64,000 bases of DNA from DATMNR01 sp963702765 (GCA_963702765.1 CAVPEB010000053.1:96172-160171), one strand, 5' to 3'; counted from the first letter of the stretch, positions 16,457-25,078 are shown. A program made the numbers and translations. The notes: generated by a model from the letters alone, not told the origin.

Positions 16457-18757
16457 ATGCCCAGGCTTGAAGGTTCAGTTGAGAGTATTGTTTTTCGAAA
16501 TGAAGATAACCATTATACGGTCGCACGCTTTCGTCCAAATGACAGTGGACGGCTCTTTCGCGATGATCTGACAACTATTGTTGGAGTGCTTCCTGGTGTG
16601 CACGTTGGTGAATTGTTGTCGGTCGAAGGAGAATGGGAGAAAGACCCGAAATATGGTAGACAACTACATATAACCAACTTCACCCAGCGGCTTCCAGCTT
16701 CAAAAGAAGGTATCGCACGCTACCTTGGTTCTGGTTTGATCAAGGGCGTTGGTCCAAAAAAGGCACAACGGATTGTCGAATATTTTGGAGAACAAACGCT
16801 GGCCATTATAGAACAGCAACCAGAACGGTTGAGTGAGGTGAAAGGGATAAGTGCGAAAGATCGCGAGCAGATTGAGAAATCATGGGCTGAGCAGAGTGAG
16901 ATCAAAGAACTTCATCTCTTTTTACAGTCGCATGATGTGTCAATGAATCTGGCAACGCGAATTTATAAGCAATTTGGCCAGGAATTTATAAAAGTTGTAC
17001 GTGAGAATCCCTACAAGTTAGCTCAGGATGTAAATGGTATTGGTTTTCGCACAGCCGATGATATTGCTGTTAAACTTGGATTGCCACGCGATAGCATTCC
17101 ACGCTTATCAACTGGATTGAAGTATGTGCTGGCCCAGGCTGCCAATGATGATGGGCATTGCTATTTACTTGAAAATGAGTTGGTGCAACGTGCCTCGGAG
17201 TTACTACTTGCCCCTTCTGAACTTATATCAATCGCTATGAAACAATTGCGTGAAGAGAGAGATGTATTTGTTGAGCCTCCTTTACCAGTGCAGGTTAGGG
17301 TGGATCCACGAGCAGAGGATGATCCCGAATCTGTGGATAATTTGAGTGAAGCTGAAGATTCGACTCCCCAGCAGCGCATATACTTTGGTCCCTTCTGGCA
17401 TGCCGAAAATGGTTCTGCACGTATTTTGCGCAGGTTATTACATTCACAGAGTCAACTACCGTCAGTGAGCCAGCAGTATTGGGATACAGTATTCAACTAT
17501 CTGGCGCAGAATCGCAATATGATATTGACTGAAAAGCAACGTAATGCTGTCCAGATGGCATATGTTTCGAAAGTAAGCATTTTAACTGGAGGCCCAGGAA
17601 CAGGAAAATCGACTTCGATACGTGCATTGTTAATGGTGCTGCGCAAGCGTAAGATAGAAGTAGCGCTGGCTGCGCCTACGGGGAGAGCTGCTAAACGACT
17701 TACCGAGGCAACTGGTGCAGTTGGTTTACAAGCGAAGACTTTGCATCGATTATTGGAATATGCCCCACACGATAATACGTATCAACGCAATGAGGAGAAT
17801 CCACTGCCTTACCAGTTTGTAATCGTCGATGAAGTATCAATGGTCGATATTCTGCTCTTTTATCATCTACTAAAGGCCTTGCCACCCGATGCACACCTCT
17901 TGCTGGTTGGCGATGCTGATCAACTCCCTTCTGTTGGACCAGGAAATGTACTGCGTGATCTCTTGCGTAGCGAAGCCATACCATCTGTTGTCTTGACGGA
18001 ACTCTTTCGTCAGGCGCAACAAAGTCAGATTGTAGTCAATGCTCACCGTATTAATGCAGGTCAAATGCCAACATTGAAGCGAGATGCAGGGGGTGATTTC
18101 TTTTTCGTTCCTGAGGAGGATCCCATTCGTGCTCAGCATTTAGTGCTTGATTTTGTGCAGCGCCGCATTCCGACTCATTATCATCTCAATCCCATGACCG
18201 ATATACAGGTACTTTCTCCAATGTATAAGGGACCGTTGGGTGTAACCAGTTTAAATGAGGAATTGCAGGCACGGCTAAATCCAAGCGCATCAGAAATACT
18301 TGAATGGGGCGGCCATGTTTTGAGGCTTGGTGATAAAGTGATGCAAGTGCGTAATGACTATGATAGGGGTGTTTTCAATGGTGATGTTGGCTGGATTCGT
18401 GTTATCGATAAAGAAAACTCTACAGTCAAAGTCGAGTTTTGGGAAGAAGCAGGGCCATTACTAGTCAGTTACCATTTTCATGAATTGGACGAGCTTGTGC
18501 TGGCGTATGCTGTGACCGTGCATAAGAGCCAGGGAAGTGAATATCCAGCTATTGTACTTACACTTGTAAATCAACATTACATGCTGCTGCAACGTAATCT
18601 GCTCTATACAGCTATCACTCGCGCTAAACGTCTTTGTGTGATAGTCGGTCAATTACGCGCTTTGGAGGCTGCTGTCAGGAATAATCGAGTAGCGTTACGT
18701 AATACAGGATTGGCTGAACGGCTCAGCCATGTGGCGAGTATAAGGCTTGTTGAATAG
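16457..18757 (+). CDS. recD2: RecD2-type 5'-3' DNA helicase
   Basis: 766 aa. The N-terminal region is the RecD2-specific OB and helix-hairpin-helix part (L-E-G-S-V-E-S-I-V-F-R-N-E-D-N-H-Y-T-V-A; I-K-G-V-G-P-K-K-A-Q-R-I-V), followed by superfamily-1B helicase motifs: Walker A T-G-G-P-G-T-G-K-S-T near residue 378, A-A-P-T-G-R-A-A-K-R-L, Walker B V-D-E-V-S-M-V-D, G-D-A-D-Q-L-P-S-V-G-P-G, and the C-terminal A-V-T-V-H-K-S-Q-G-S-E-Y and Y-T-A-I-T-R-A-K. This form works without RecBC and helps in DNA repair and replication-fork protection. Only weak SD before ATG 16457. Confidence 0.95.
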   Translation: MPRLEGSVESIVFRNEDNHYTVARFRPNDSGRLFRDDLTTIVGVLPGVHVGELLSVEGEWEKDPKYGRQLHITNFTQRLPASKEGIARYLGSGLIKGVGPKKAQRIVEYFGEQTLAIIEQQPERLSEVKGISAKDREQIEKSWAEQSEIKELHLFLQSHDVSMNLATRIYKQFGQEFIKVVRENPYKLAQDVNGIGFRTADDIAVKLGLPRDSIPRLSTGLKYVLAQAANDDGHCYLLENELVQRASELLLAPSELISIAMKQLREERDVFVEPPLPVQVRVDPRAEDDPESVDNLSEAEDSTPQQRIYFGPFWHAENGSARILRRLLHSQSQLPSVSQQYWDTVFNYLAQNRNMILTEKQRNAVQMAYVSKVSILTGGPGTGKSTSIRALLMVLRKRKIEVALAAPTGRAAKRLTEATGAVGLQAKTLHRLLEYAPHDNTYQRNEENPLPYQFVIVDEVSMVDILLFYHLLKALPPDAHLLLVGDADQLPSVGPGNVLRDLLRSEAIPSVVLTELFRQAQQSQIVVNAHRINAGQMPTLKRDAGGDFFFVPEEDPIRAQHLVLDFVQRRIPTHYHLNPMTDIQVLSPMYKGPLGVTSLNEELQARLNPSASEILEWGGHVLRLGDKVMQVRNDYDRGVFNGDVGWIRVIDKENSTVKVEFWEEAGPLLVSYHFHELDELVLAYAVTVHKSQGSEYPAIVLTLVNQHYMLLQRNLLYTAITRAKRLCVIVGQLRALEAAVRNNRVALRNTGLAERLSHVASIRLVE

Positions 18758-18939
18758 ATCCAATAGTTTTGTAGCGCTTGCCTAATTCCGAGTTGGGAAG
18801 TAGAATATAAAACGGATCAACTTTGTTATCAATAATCAAGCAGTAGAAAGTATATTGCTTGATCACTTTCATCTCAAACCTCATGTTTAAGGTGGGTTTT
18901 GTGAAAGATAGTAAAATTATTTTAGGGAGGTTATAGTAC

Positions 18940-19824
18940 ATGTCTGGTACAGAAACAGCGACTTCTGGCGCGGGTACTACTACTGGTTACATTCATCCTG
19001 AGGTGTTGGTCGAAACGAGTTGGGTTGCGGAACATCTCAATGATTCCACTCTGCGTCTCATCGAGGCAGATGAAGACGTACTGTTGTACGAAATTGGTCA
19101 TTTACCTGGAGCTGTCAAACTCGACTGGCATGTTGATGTACAGGATCCAGTGAGTCGTGATTTCGTTGATCAGAAGGGCTTCGAAAATCTTATGAGTCGT
19201 TGGGGCATTAGCAATGAAACCACCATTGTCCTGTATGGAGATAAAAATAACTGGTATGCTTGTTATTCATTCTGGCTGTTTTCCATGTATGGTCATAAGA
19301 ACATGAAGATTATGAATGGTGGTCGACAGAAATGGGAGGCAGAGGGTCGTCAACTCACAAAAGAAGTGCCTCACTTCGAGCCAGCAACATATCATGCACA
19401 ACCGATGGATGAGTCTATTCGCGCATTCCGTGATGATGTGTTAATGGGGCTGAAGGATCCCAATCGTCGCTTGATCGATGTTCGTTCGCCACAAGAGTAT
19501 ACAGGTGAATTGCTGCACATGGTGAACTATCCACAGGAAGGTGCGCAGCGTGGTGGACACATTCCAACTGCGAAGAGTATTCCCTGGGCAACAGCAGCAA
19601 ACCCTGATGGAACATTTAGATCTGTCGGGGAATTACGCCAGATCTACGAGGGCAAGGACGTCGCCAGCGATAAGGATGTCATCAGTTATTGCCGAATAGG
19701 GGAAAGATCAGCTCACACATGGTTTGTATTGACGTATTTACTTGGTTATCCACGTGTCCGTAATTACGATGGATCCTGGACCGAGTGGGGTAATCTCGTC
19801 AAGGCACCAATAGAGAAACCTTAA
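18940..19824 (+). CDS. thiosulfate/3-mercaptopyruvate sulfurtransferase
   Basis: 294 aa with two rhodanese domains: inactive N-terminal domain (residues ~15-140, W-V-A-E-H-L-N ... H-L-P-G-A-V-K-L-D-W) and catalytic C-terminal domain (residues ~165-290) with active cysteine in Y-C-R-I-G-E-R-S-A. The CRIGERSA loop is of thiosulfate sulfurtransferase type. TTAGGGAGG lies 8-10 nt before the ATG. It sits directly upstream of the Fe-S scaffold gene, so it may supply or handle sulfur for cluster assembly (inference). Confidence 0.93.
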   Translation: MSGTETATSGAGTTTGYIHPEVLVETSWVAEHLNDSTLRLIEADEDVLLYEIGHLPGAVKLDWHVDVQDPVSRDFVDQKGFENLMSRWGISNETTIVLYGDKNNWYACYSFWLFSMYGHKNMKIMNGGRQKWEAEGRQLTKEVPHFEPATYHAQPMDESIRAFRDDVLMGLKDPNRRLIDVRSPQEYTGELLHMVNYPQEGAQRGGHIPTAKSIPWATAANPDGTFRSVGELRQIYEGKDVASDKDVISYCRIGERSAHTWFVLTYLLGYPRVRNYDGSWTEWGNLVKAPIEKP

Positions 19825-19856
19825 GAATATAAGCTGAGAGTAGAATCAATCTATGC

Positions 19857-19946
19857 CAGGGAGACCGTAAGGGTATGTACCTACTGTACTTGATGGGATG
19901 AAATCTCCTGTTCGTGAAGTAGGGGTACAGCCAAACGATCTCCCTG
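19857..19946 (+). ncRNA. long structured leader/terminator-like RNA
   Basis: Between sulfurtransferase and sufU. Outer stem: 19857-19868 pairs with 19935-19946 at 11 of 12 positions (CAGGGAGA with TCTCCCTG, then CGT with ACG around one C-A mismatch). Inner stem: GTACC/TACT (19877-19885) pairs with AGTA/GGTAC (19918-19928) around a 2-nt bulge. A TTTTATT run follows, then the sufU ribosome site at 19955-19960. It may be a terminator between the two genes, a regulatory leader of sufU or a palindromic repeat; no known riboswitch consensus was recognised. Confidence 0.5.
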
Positions 19947-19973
19947 TTTTATTCCCGGAGGTAATAGATACAA

Positions 19974-20420
19974 ATGGATCGACAAGAAGCAATTGAATTT
20001 CTCTTAGATCATTATGAAAATCCACGCAATTATGGCTCTTTGGAAGATGCTGATGTCAGTCTGAGTGGTGGTAATCCTGGATGTGCAGATGTTATTACCA
20101 TGCATGCCCGCTTTGATGAAAATGGTAAATTAGAGTCTGTTAAATGGGAGGGTGAGGGTTGCACAATCAGTAGTGCGGCAGCATCGTATGTGACGGAGAT
20201 TACAAAGGGTATGACAGCCGAAGAGGTTGAAAATATGAGCTTTGAAGATTTGATGGAGCAGTTGGGACGTGAACTGGTAATGACGCGCCCAACTTGTGCT
20301 ACGTTAGCTCTTGGTACGCTTAAAAAAGGTGTGCATGAGTATCATATGCACCAGATGGCGGAGGAGACGAATTATCCGGTTATTCCTGGAGATAACGGGA
20401 AAGCCAGCGATGGCCGATAA
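19974..20420 (+). CDS. sufU: iron-sulfur cluster scaffold, SufU/IscU type
   Basis: 148 aa. The three conserved cysteines of the NifU N-terminal-type scaffold are present: Cys37 in N-P-G-C-A-D (with the Asp39 partner), Cys63 in G-E-G-C-T-I-S-S-A-A, and Cys108 in R-P-T-C-A-T-L-A. The protein receives sulfur from a cysteine desulfurase and iron and passes assembled [2Fe-2S]/[4Fe-4S] clusters on. No desulfurase or SufBCD is in the window; the upstream neighbour is a sulfurtransferase. CCCGGAGG 11 nt before the ATG. Confidence 0.9.
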   Translation: MDRQEAIEFLLDHYENPRNYGSLEDADVSLSGGNPGCADVITMHARFDENGKLESVKWEGEGCTISSAAASYVTEITKGMTAEEVENMSFEDLMEQLGRELVMTRPTCATLALGTLKKGVHEYHMHQMAEETNYPVIPGDNGKASDGR

Positions 20421-20483
20421 ATCGGCCCCTACAGATGGTTGATTGTTTCGTAAAAAAGTCTTAATTTTGTCTGCGGTAGACCG

Positions 20484-21119
20484 TCAAAGATTAAAAACCA
20501 CGCGCCATTCCGCAAGGATCTTCAGAGCTTGCTGGTGCAGTTTAAGATGCTCAGGGTCATTGAGCCACCTACTTACACCCGAGGGATGGGGTAAGGGCAG
20601 TAATAACATTCCATCGCGCTCTCGATAAGTGCCAATCACTTCCTCAAGCTTCACTTTTCCGAAAAAAGCCTCAATTGCCATTATTCCTACCAGTAGAATT
20701 ATCTCAGGGTGGAGTAATTGGAACTCCGCATCTAGAAAAGGTTTGCACAATGCGATTTCGGCTGGAGATGGACGTCGATCGCCATCTCCACGAGGATTGC
20801 GACCGGGATCACAGCGCGTTAGTGAACTCAGATAGACGTGCGAGTGAAGATACCCAGGTGGGAAACCTGCCTGCTCGAGCCATTTCTGAAGTATAGTACC
20901 CCCAGGTCCACTAAATGAACGCCCTTTCGCAATTGAACGATGGCCAGGAGCCTGCCCAACTACTATGATCCGATCATTCGGACGCCCACTAACTAGAGGT
21001 TGTGCTTTAGGAATATAGCCATGTTCTTCGCAAAGCCGGCAGGAATGTATACGTTGCTGTAAATCCTTAAAAGCTTCCTGCCGTCCGATTGCTTGTTCTT
21101 CACTTAACATCTTCGGCAT
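20484..21119 (-). CDS. uracil-DNA glycosylase superfamily protein (type 4/5-like)
   Basis: 211 aa. Motif A region I-I-V-V-G-Q-A-P-G-H and motif B L-P-H-P-S-G-V-S-R-W are visible, as are S-C-R-L-C-E near residue 30 and a second Cys at residue ~108 and ~128 that could contribute Fe-S ligands as in family 4 enzymes. The G-Q-A-P-G loop carries no obvious acidic general base right after it, so the exact class is uncertain. It would excise uracil from DNA. ATG 21119 overlaps the 3' end of the flavin reductase gene by 20 nt, implying co-transcription and translational coupling. Confidence 0.85.
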   Translation of the reverse strand: MPKMLSEEQAIGRQEAFKDLQQRIHSCRLCEEHGYIPKAQPLVSGRPNDRIIVVGQAPGHRSIAKGRSFSGPGGTILQKWLEQAGFPPGYLHSHVYLSSLTRCDPGRNPRGDGDRRPSPAEIALCKPFLDAEFQLLHPEIILLVGIMAIEAFFGKVKLEEVIGTYRERDGMLLLPLPHPSGVSRWLNDPEHLKLHQQALKILAEWRVVFNL

Positions 21120-21733
21120 AAGAAGCAGCAAGACTTGGGCGTTGATAATCTCGAGCCAAATGCCGGTACTTGCCTTGATAATAGACTAGAGGTGCTTTCT
21201 GTTCAATATGATTCTGGTTATTAGAATGACTCCCCTCACTCATCTTCAAATCTATCAAGTTGCTTTGACCCTGATCCTCTTCAACAGCAAAAGCTGTATG
21301 GCCATTCAGTACCCATTGCTTCAACAAGGCCAAGAAAGATTACGTGGTCGCCTCCTGGATATTCCGCAACAATCCGGCTATCAATAAATGCGAACGCTCC
21401 GTCAAGAATGGGAGCGCCTGTTGAAGCAACATGAAAACTTGCATGACAAAAATGCTCATAACGTTCTGATGAAGTAGTTGCGAAGCATCGAGAAAGGTCC
21501 TCCTGCTCACTCGTCAAAATATTGACAGCAAAACTCCCACTTGCGCGAATGAATGGTAGTGCCGTACTGAATAAATCAACGCAAATTAAGACCAGGGGTG
21601 GTTCAAGCGAGACCGATGTGAAAGAGTTGACGGTAAGACCTGCCAGCCCATTCTGACTTCGAGCTGTTACAACAGTAACACCTGTTGTGAATTGGCCCAT
21701 CACCTGCCTGAAAAAATCTTTTTCGATTGTCAT
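21100..21733 (-). pseudogene. flavin reductase-like FMN-binding protein, frameshifted
   Basis: The first frame (from ATG 21733) encodes the flavin reductase domain: F-F-R-Q-V-M-G-Q-F-T-T-G-V-T-V-V-T-A, then G-L-T-V-N-S-F-T-S-V-S-L-E-P-P-L-V-L-I-C-V, S-G-S-F-A-V-N-I-L, and G-D-H-V-I-F-L-G-L-V-E-A; it then closes with the out-of-frame tail S-F-C-C. The expected end (F-A-V-E-E-D ... A-P-L-V-Y-Y-Q-G-K-Y-R-H-L) continues in another frame down to 21100. Total 634 nt is 3n+1, so one base was gained near 21285-21330. Family members reduce FMN for partner monooxygenases. Confidence 0.85.
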
Positions 21734-21874
21734 CTATCTGGCAGTCCTTTAAAGAGAAATGCGCAAAATGTTGTTATTCATTGTGCTGTAAACTATGTTT
21801 GCAATGTAGTATCAACCTCTGCACGCTTCTTGTCAACTGTCCTAAAGGCCAGAATAGATATTTTTCGGGCTTGT

Positions 21875-23653
21875 TCAGTAGAGTTCTTCATTATGGATGC
21901 TTGTGTCAAGTGTTGAGATCAAACTAAAAGAGCTAGCATCGACTGTAGAAAGAAAGGGTTTCGATGTCGCGCCTTCGCGAAGAAACGACTGTGTTCGATT
22001 ATCGAACACCTTGAAGTGGTTGCCAAAGGAGAAGATGTATTGTTTCACCTGGCCTGTCCTACGATTTAGTATCAGGATATCATCGCCATTGCTACATGTG
22101 TGGCTTGCCAGGCAGCGCGAATGAGCAAGAAAAGAACCCACTAGTATTTGGGAATTTTGGTCCCAAGTAGAAATGGTATATTGATCCGTTATTCGAAGGG
22201 AAGAATCAAAAGCTATAAAGGTACTTTGTCCCATGTGAGGGTTATAAAGCATGACACTTAGAGAGGGAAGTCCAAAATGACCGATGTATAGTACACGGTT
22301 GGTACCCCATCCAGATATACTTTTTTGATTCAACAATGATAAATCCGAGCCAAAAACCAGAAATTGTGCATCTCCGCTACTGGGGTCGTAGAGCAATATC
22401 TGTGCGCGTCCCGAGTTGTTAAAATTCCCGCTATGGATTTCCCAGTTTCCTATCAGGTTGTGAATTTCCTGGTATTGCGAGACAACCAATTGACCATTGA
22501 AACTCATTATACGAGCCTCGCCCGCAATCCTATCATAGAGAAAAATCCCGTCCTGATGAGAATTAACGAAACGACCAACATAAACTTCCCAGGAATCATG
22601 CCAGAGTGTGTATTGCTGCTGCTGATTTAAACTAAAATCCTTTTTGAAGTTGAATACGATAACATTCCTTAATCGTCCTTGTGTCTCCCAATCTTGGAGT
22701 ACGCTTCCACTAAGATCTTGTCCAGGTTGTGGAGTGGAATTGAACTTGAAATTTCCAAGTTCCAGGAATGTATTTGTCGTTTTGGTGGGAGTACTGCTGG
22801 GACTCGGTTTAGGAGTTGGTTTAGGAGTCGGACTTGGTTTGGGGGTTGGACTCGGTTTGGGGGTTGGACTTGGTTTAGGAGTTGGACTTGGTTTGGGGGT
22901 TGGACTCGGTTTGGGGGTTGGACTCGGTTTGGGAGTTGGACTCGGTTTAGGAGTTGGACTCGGTTTTGGGGTGGGAATACTGACAGGGGTAGGATTCGGG
23001 AATGCAAACGGATTGTACATGAAGACCCCTGTGTGTTGACCATCGAATTGGCCGGTAAAGAGTTCCCAGTTTGTTCCCCAACCAGGAAGAGTAACATGCT
23101 TCTGTATCTTGAGTTTCGTTGACAGGCTGATCAGTTGTATACTTCCAGTATCGCGATTATATAGCAAAATCTCTGAACGTCCGCTACCAGTAAAATCTCC
23201 AATATGAATATCTAATGATGAACCCCAACCGTTCATTGGAGTGATTGCATCACCTAAGCTTATACGTTGTGTAAGCAATGCATTGTTCCCTGATTGGTTA
23301 TCTGGATTATTCTGAATATTGTTTGGTGGTTTCTGTCCAACCTTGCCTGAGAAAGTGAGTACATCCAGACTACCTTTTTGCCGGTTGTAAAGTAGCAGAT
23401 CAGTAAATCCTGAACCTGTAAAATCTGCATTGAATTCCTGGTCAACTGATCCTGGAGGCAAGCCAAGCGTAATGCGACTGTTTATCAGACTGTTCGTCGT
23501 TGCAATTTGAGCAATTCCATTGCCATTCACACCGGGCAACTGGCTAAAACGTGCAGGGTCGATAAGTTTGGGGAAGTAGATAAAACGCATCTCTCCATTT
23601 TGATAACGTGGTTCGTTGATGACCGAGACGTTATAACCTCTCCCGATGAACAT
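21875..23653 (-). CDS. FG-GAP/VCBS-like repeat protein with Pro-Thr-Lys linker
   Basis: Downstream part of a secreted protein whose first part is the CHAP gene at 23631-24176; the frame is continuous upstream of the first ATG (reading T-D-A-S-S-F-N-V-T-Y-Q-N-Y-G-D), joining the CHAP domain by a one-base shift. It contains several integrin-like beta-propeller repeats of the form F-T-G-S-G-x-x-D-L-L-L-Y-N-R and I-L-L-Y-D-P-S-S-G-D-A-Q-F, split by a low-complexity linker of P-T-P-K-P-S units (~residues 225-285). Likely extracellular, wall- or surface-bound. Taken as its own frame it lacks a signal peptide and a good SD. Confidence 0.7.
   Translation of the reverse strand: MFIGRGYNVSVINEPRYQNGEMRFIYFPKLIDPARFSQLPGVNGNGIAQIATTNSLINSRITLGLPPGSVDQEFNADFTGSGFTDLLLYNRQKGSLDVLTFSGKVGQKPPNNIQNNPDNQSGNNALLTQRISLGDAITPMNGWGSSLDIHIGDFTGSGRSEILLYNRDTGSIQLISLSTKLKIQKHVTLPGWGTNWELFTGQFDGQHTGVFMYNPFAFPNPTPVSIPTPKPSPTPKPSPTPKPSPTPKPSPTPKPSPTPKPSPTPKPSPTPKPSPTPKPTPKPSPSSTPTKTTNTFLELGNFKFNSTPQPGQDLSGSVLQDWETQGRLRNVIVFNFKKDFSLNQQQQYTLWHDSWEVYVGRFVNSHQDGIFLYDRIAGEARIMSFNGQLVVSQYQEIHNLIGNWEIHSGNFNNSGRAQILLYDPSSGDAQFLVFGSDLSLLNQKSISGWGTNRVLYIGHFGLPSLSVMLYNPHMGQSTFIAFDSSLRITDQYTISTWDQNSQILVGSFLAHSRCLASHTCSNGDDILILNRRTGQVKQYIFSFGNHFKVFDNRTQSFLREGATSKPFLSTVDASSFSLISTLDTSIHNEELY
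22795..22985. repeat. 18-bp tandem repeat coding a (PTPKPS)n linker
   Basis: About ten imperfect tandem copies of an 18-base unit resembling GGGGTTGGACTCGGTTTG on the plus strand. Read on the minus strand it encodes P-T-P-K-P-S units linking propeller domains. Third-base variation between copies (TTTAGG / TTTGGG, CTC / CTT) shows selection on the protein and prevents perfect slippage. Confidence 0.85.
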
Positions 23654-24176
23654 GGGTGTTGCGTCTCCATAATTTTGATATGTTACGTTGAAGCTCGATG
23701 CATCCGTGACTGACCAAGGTCACGAATGCGACATGTCCTTCAGGACCAAAAGCCCATACACCATCTGCGCGTGGAAATACCGCTATAGAACCAGTGCGAG
23801 GGATTGTGCCAATAGGCAAACCAACGCGTTCTGCATCGACAATCCAGTCGGCGGCATTTCCCCAGTTGGGGGGTATATCATAACCAAGCAGGTGCCATTG
23901 TTCCCAGGCCCACCAGACACAATTACCTCCAATAGGAAATGGGCCAGGGCAAAGTGGGAAAGGATTACCATCAGGTGAAGAGTGAGCCTGAGCACAATTA
24001 TAATTGACTGTTGGTGAAGTATGGTCAAACGAGGAGGCACGTACCTGTACTATATCAAGCTCAACCCAAGTAATCATTGCGATGCAGATAAGGGCAAAAA
24101 AATATAAAAAGTGTTGCTTGTTGAATTTTTTCGATAATGCTCTCAGGTCAAAAATAGCGGGCCCTGAAGTACGCAT
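23631..24176 (-). CDS. secreted CHAP-domain amidase, 5' part of split gene
   Basis: ATG 24176 has AAGGA about 10 nt upstream. Residues ~18-42 form a signal anchor (F-L-Y-F-F-A-L-I-C-I-A-M-I-T-W). The CHAP papain-like domain follows: catalytic Cys in G-N-C-V-W-W-A-W-E-Q-W, G-N-A-A-D-W, P-R-T-G-S-I-A-V-F, and catalytic His in E-G-H-V-A-F-V-T-L-V. Such domains cleave peptidoglycan amide bonds. The last ~20 residues of this frame are out of register: a one-base shift near 23690 would continue V-S-V-T-D-A-S-S-F-N into the propeller protein at 21875-23653, giving one CHAP-propeller protein. Confidence 0.75.
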   Translation of the reverse strand: MRTSGPAIFDLRALSKKFNKQHFLYFFALICIAMITWVELDIVQVRASSFDHTSPTVNYNCAQAHSSPDGNPFPLCPGPFPIGGNCVWWAWEQWHLLGYDIPPNWGNAADWIVDAERVGLPIGTIPRTGSIAVFPRADGVWAFGPEGHVAFVTLVSHGCIELQRNISKLWRRNTHVHRERL

Positions 24177-24462
24177 GCATATTGTTCCTTCGTGATATGC
24201 TCGTCTGACACTGTGTTTCACTTATAGATACGACCGTGGTTTCAGATTGGCTCTCTGATTGGTCGTAACTTGCGAACTCATCGGCAAATACGTTGAGCAG
24301 TCTTAGTGTTAACTCAAATATCTCTTCATCAAAGTATATCATCGGGTTTCAAAATTGTGTAAGGTGTGTTAATTTTATTCAGGAAATCAATGTGGGATTT
24401 TCAAGGCATCCTGCACTTCCGTGCTCCATCAATGCAATTGTTCAGAATTTTTGTATTTTTTC

Positions 24463-24491
24463 TTGACAACTTCAGATGGCAATGCTATTAT
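24463..24491 (+). promoter_or_regulatory. strong sigma-70 promoter of the tRNA-Val/intron locus
   Basis: Perfect -35 TTGACA (24463-24468), 17-nt spacer, -10 TATTAT (24486-24491); the first tRNA base is at 24505, about 14 nt beyond the -10. The upstream ~280 bases (24177-24462) hold no supported gene. Confidence 0.85.
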
Positions 24492-24504
24492 TATCCGTGT
24501 TCAA

Positions 24505-24543
24505 GGGCGATTAGCTCAGTTGGTTAGAGCGCTACGTTGACAT
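24505..24543 (+). pseudogene. tRNA-Val(GAC) no. 1, 5' half only
   Basis: 39 nt from acceptor strand GGGCGAT through D-arm (TAGCTCAGTTGGTTAGAGC) to anticodon stem CTACG and loop TTGACAT (anticodon GAC). It breaks off exactly after the loop, where the intron end GTGCGCC begins. The matching 3' anticodon strand CGTAG in tRNA context was not found; the only 3' remnant with the matching acceptor end ATCGCCC is at 31375-31389. Confidence 0.85.
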
Positions 24544-24614
24544 GTGCGCCCTGACGACGCGTACCTTTCCAAGCCGCGGTAGCGCGGTCACTCTGATACC
24601 TACTCTTTGGATAC
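24544..24614 (+). mobile_element. 5'-end fragment (71 nt) of a group II intron, copy 1
   Basis: Starts with the group II 5' consensus GTGCG (GTGCGCCC) directly after a tRNA anticodon loop and ends GGATAC directly before the next tRNA. It is identical to 24654-24724 except for one base in a hairpin loop (CCGCGGTAGCGCGG against CCGCGATAGCGCGG). No further intron sequence follows this copy. Confidence 0.85.
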
Positions 24615-24653
24615 GGGCTGTTAGCTCAGTTGGTTAGAGCGCAGCGTTGACAT
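24615..24653 (+). tRNA. tRNA-Val(GAC) no. 2, 5' exon
   Basis: 39 nt: acceptor GGGCTGT, D-arm identical to the neighbours, anticodon stem CAGCG, loop TTGACAT (anticodon GAC). It pairs perfectly with the 3' exon at 27831-27865: GGGCTGT with ACAGCCC and CAGCG with CGCTG. The intron lies between tRNA positions 38 and 39, the boundary of loop and 3' stem. Confidence 0.9.
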
Positions 24654-24724
24654 GTGCGCCCTGACGACGCGTACCTTTCCAAGCCGCGATAGCGCGGTCA
24701 CTCTGATACCTACTCTTTGGATAC

Positions 24725-24798
<74 letters not shown>

Positions 24799-24806
24799 TG
24801 ATGGGA

Positions 24807-24836
24807 GGGGGCAGCTTCACGCGAGGCTGCCCCTTT
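24807..24836 (+). terminator. terminator of tRNA-Val no. 3, within the intron
   Basis: Stem GGGGCAGC (24808-24815) with GCTGCCCC (24826-24833), then TTTCC. If efficient it would cut off transcription of the intron core and maturase from the upstream promoter, a conflict that suggests the tRNA and terminator were inserted into the intron as one block. Confidence 0.75.
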
Positions 24837-25072
24837 CCATTTACCAGAAGAGGACAGCGAGTGTAAAGCAGCGCCTTACCTTGCGCCGAAAGGCGGCAGG
24901 GGACAGTAGCATGGCGCCAGGAAGGCAGGGCGGACTAAGTACCTACGTCCACGCCCGTCAGCTAATCTCCATATGGTCAAAGCTAAACTGCTTGAACCCC
25001 AGCCGAGTGGTCTTGCGCGGGACTCGGGCATTCACGGTACTATTGAGCCTGTGTGGTGGTCCGGTGCAAACG

Positions 25073-25078
25073 ATGTCA
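25073..25078 (+). other. probable EBS1 of the group II intron
   Basis: ATGTCA in a loop of domain I is exactly complementary to TGACAT, the last six bases of the 5' exon (24648-24653), which are the anticodon loop including anticodon GAC. In group II introns EBS1-IBS1 pairing defines the 5' splice site and the homing site. Confidence 0.7.

Noticed and set aside
22795..22985. Tandem repeats as a CRISPR array
   Set aside because: Repeat units are contiguous without spacers, imperfect and in frame with a protein linker.
22644..23122. Long plus-strand frames rich in Gly-Leu-Gly-Val across 22.7-23.1 kb
   Set aside because: They are antisense to the PTPKPS-coding tandem repeat; composition is a by-product of the repeat.
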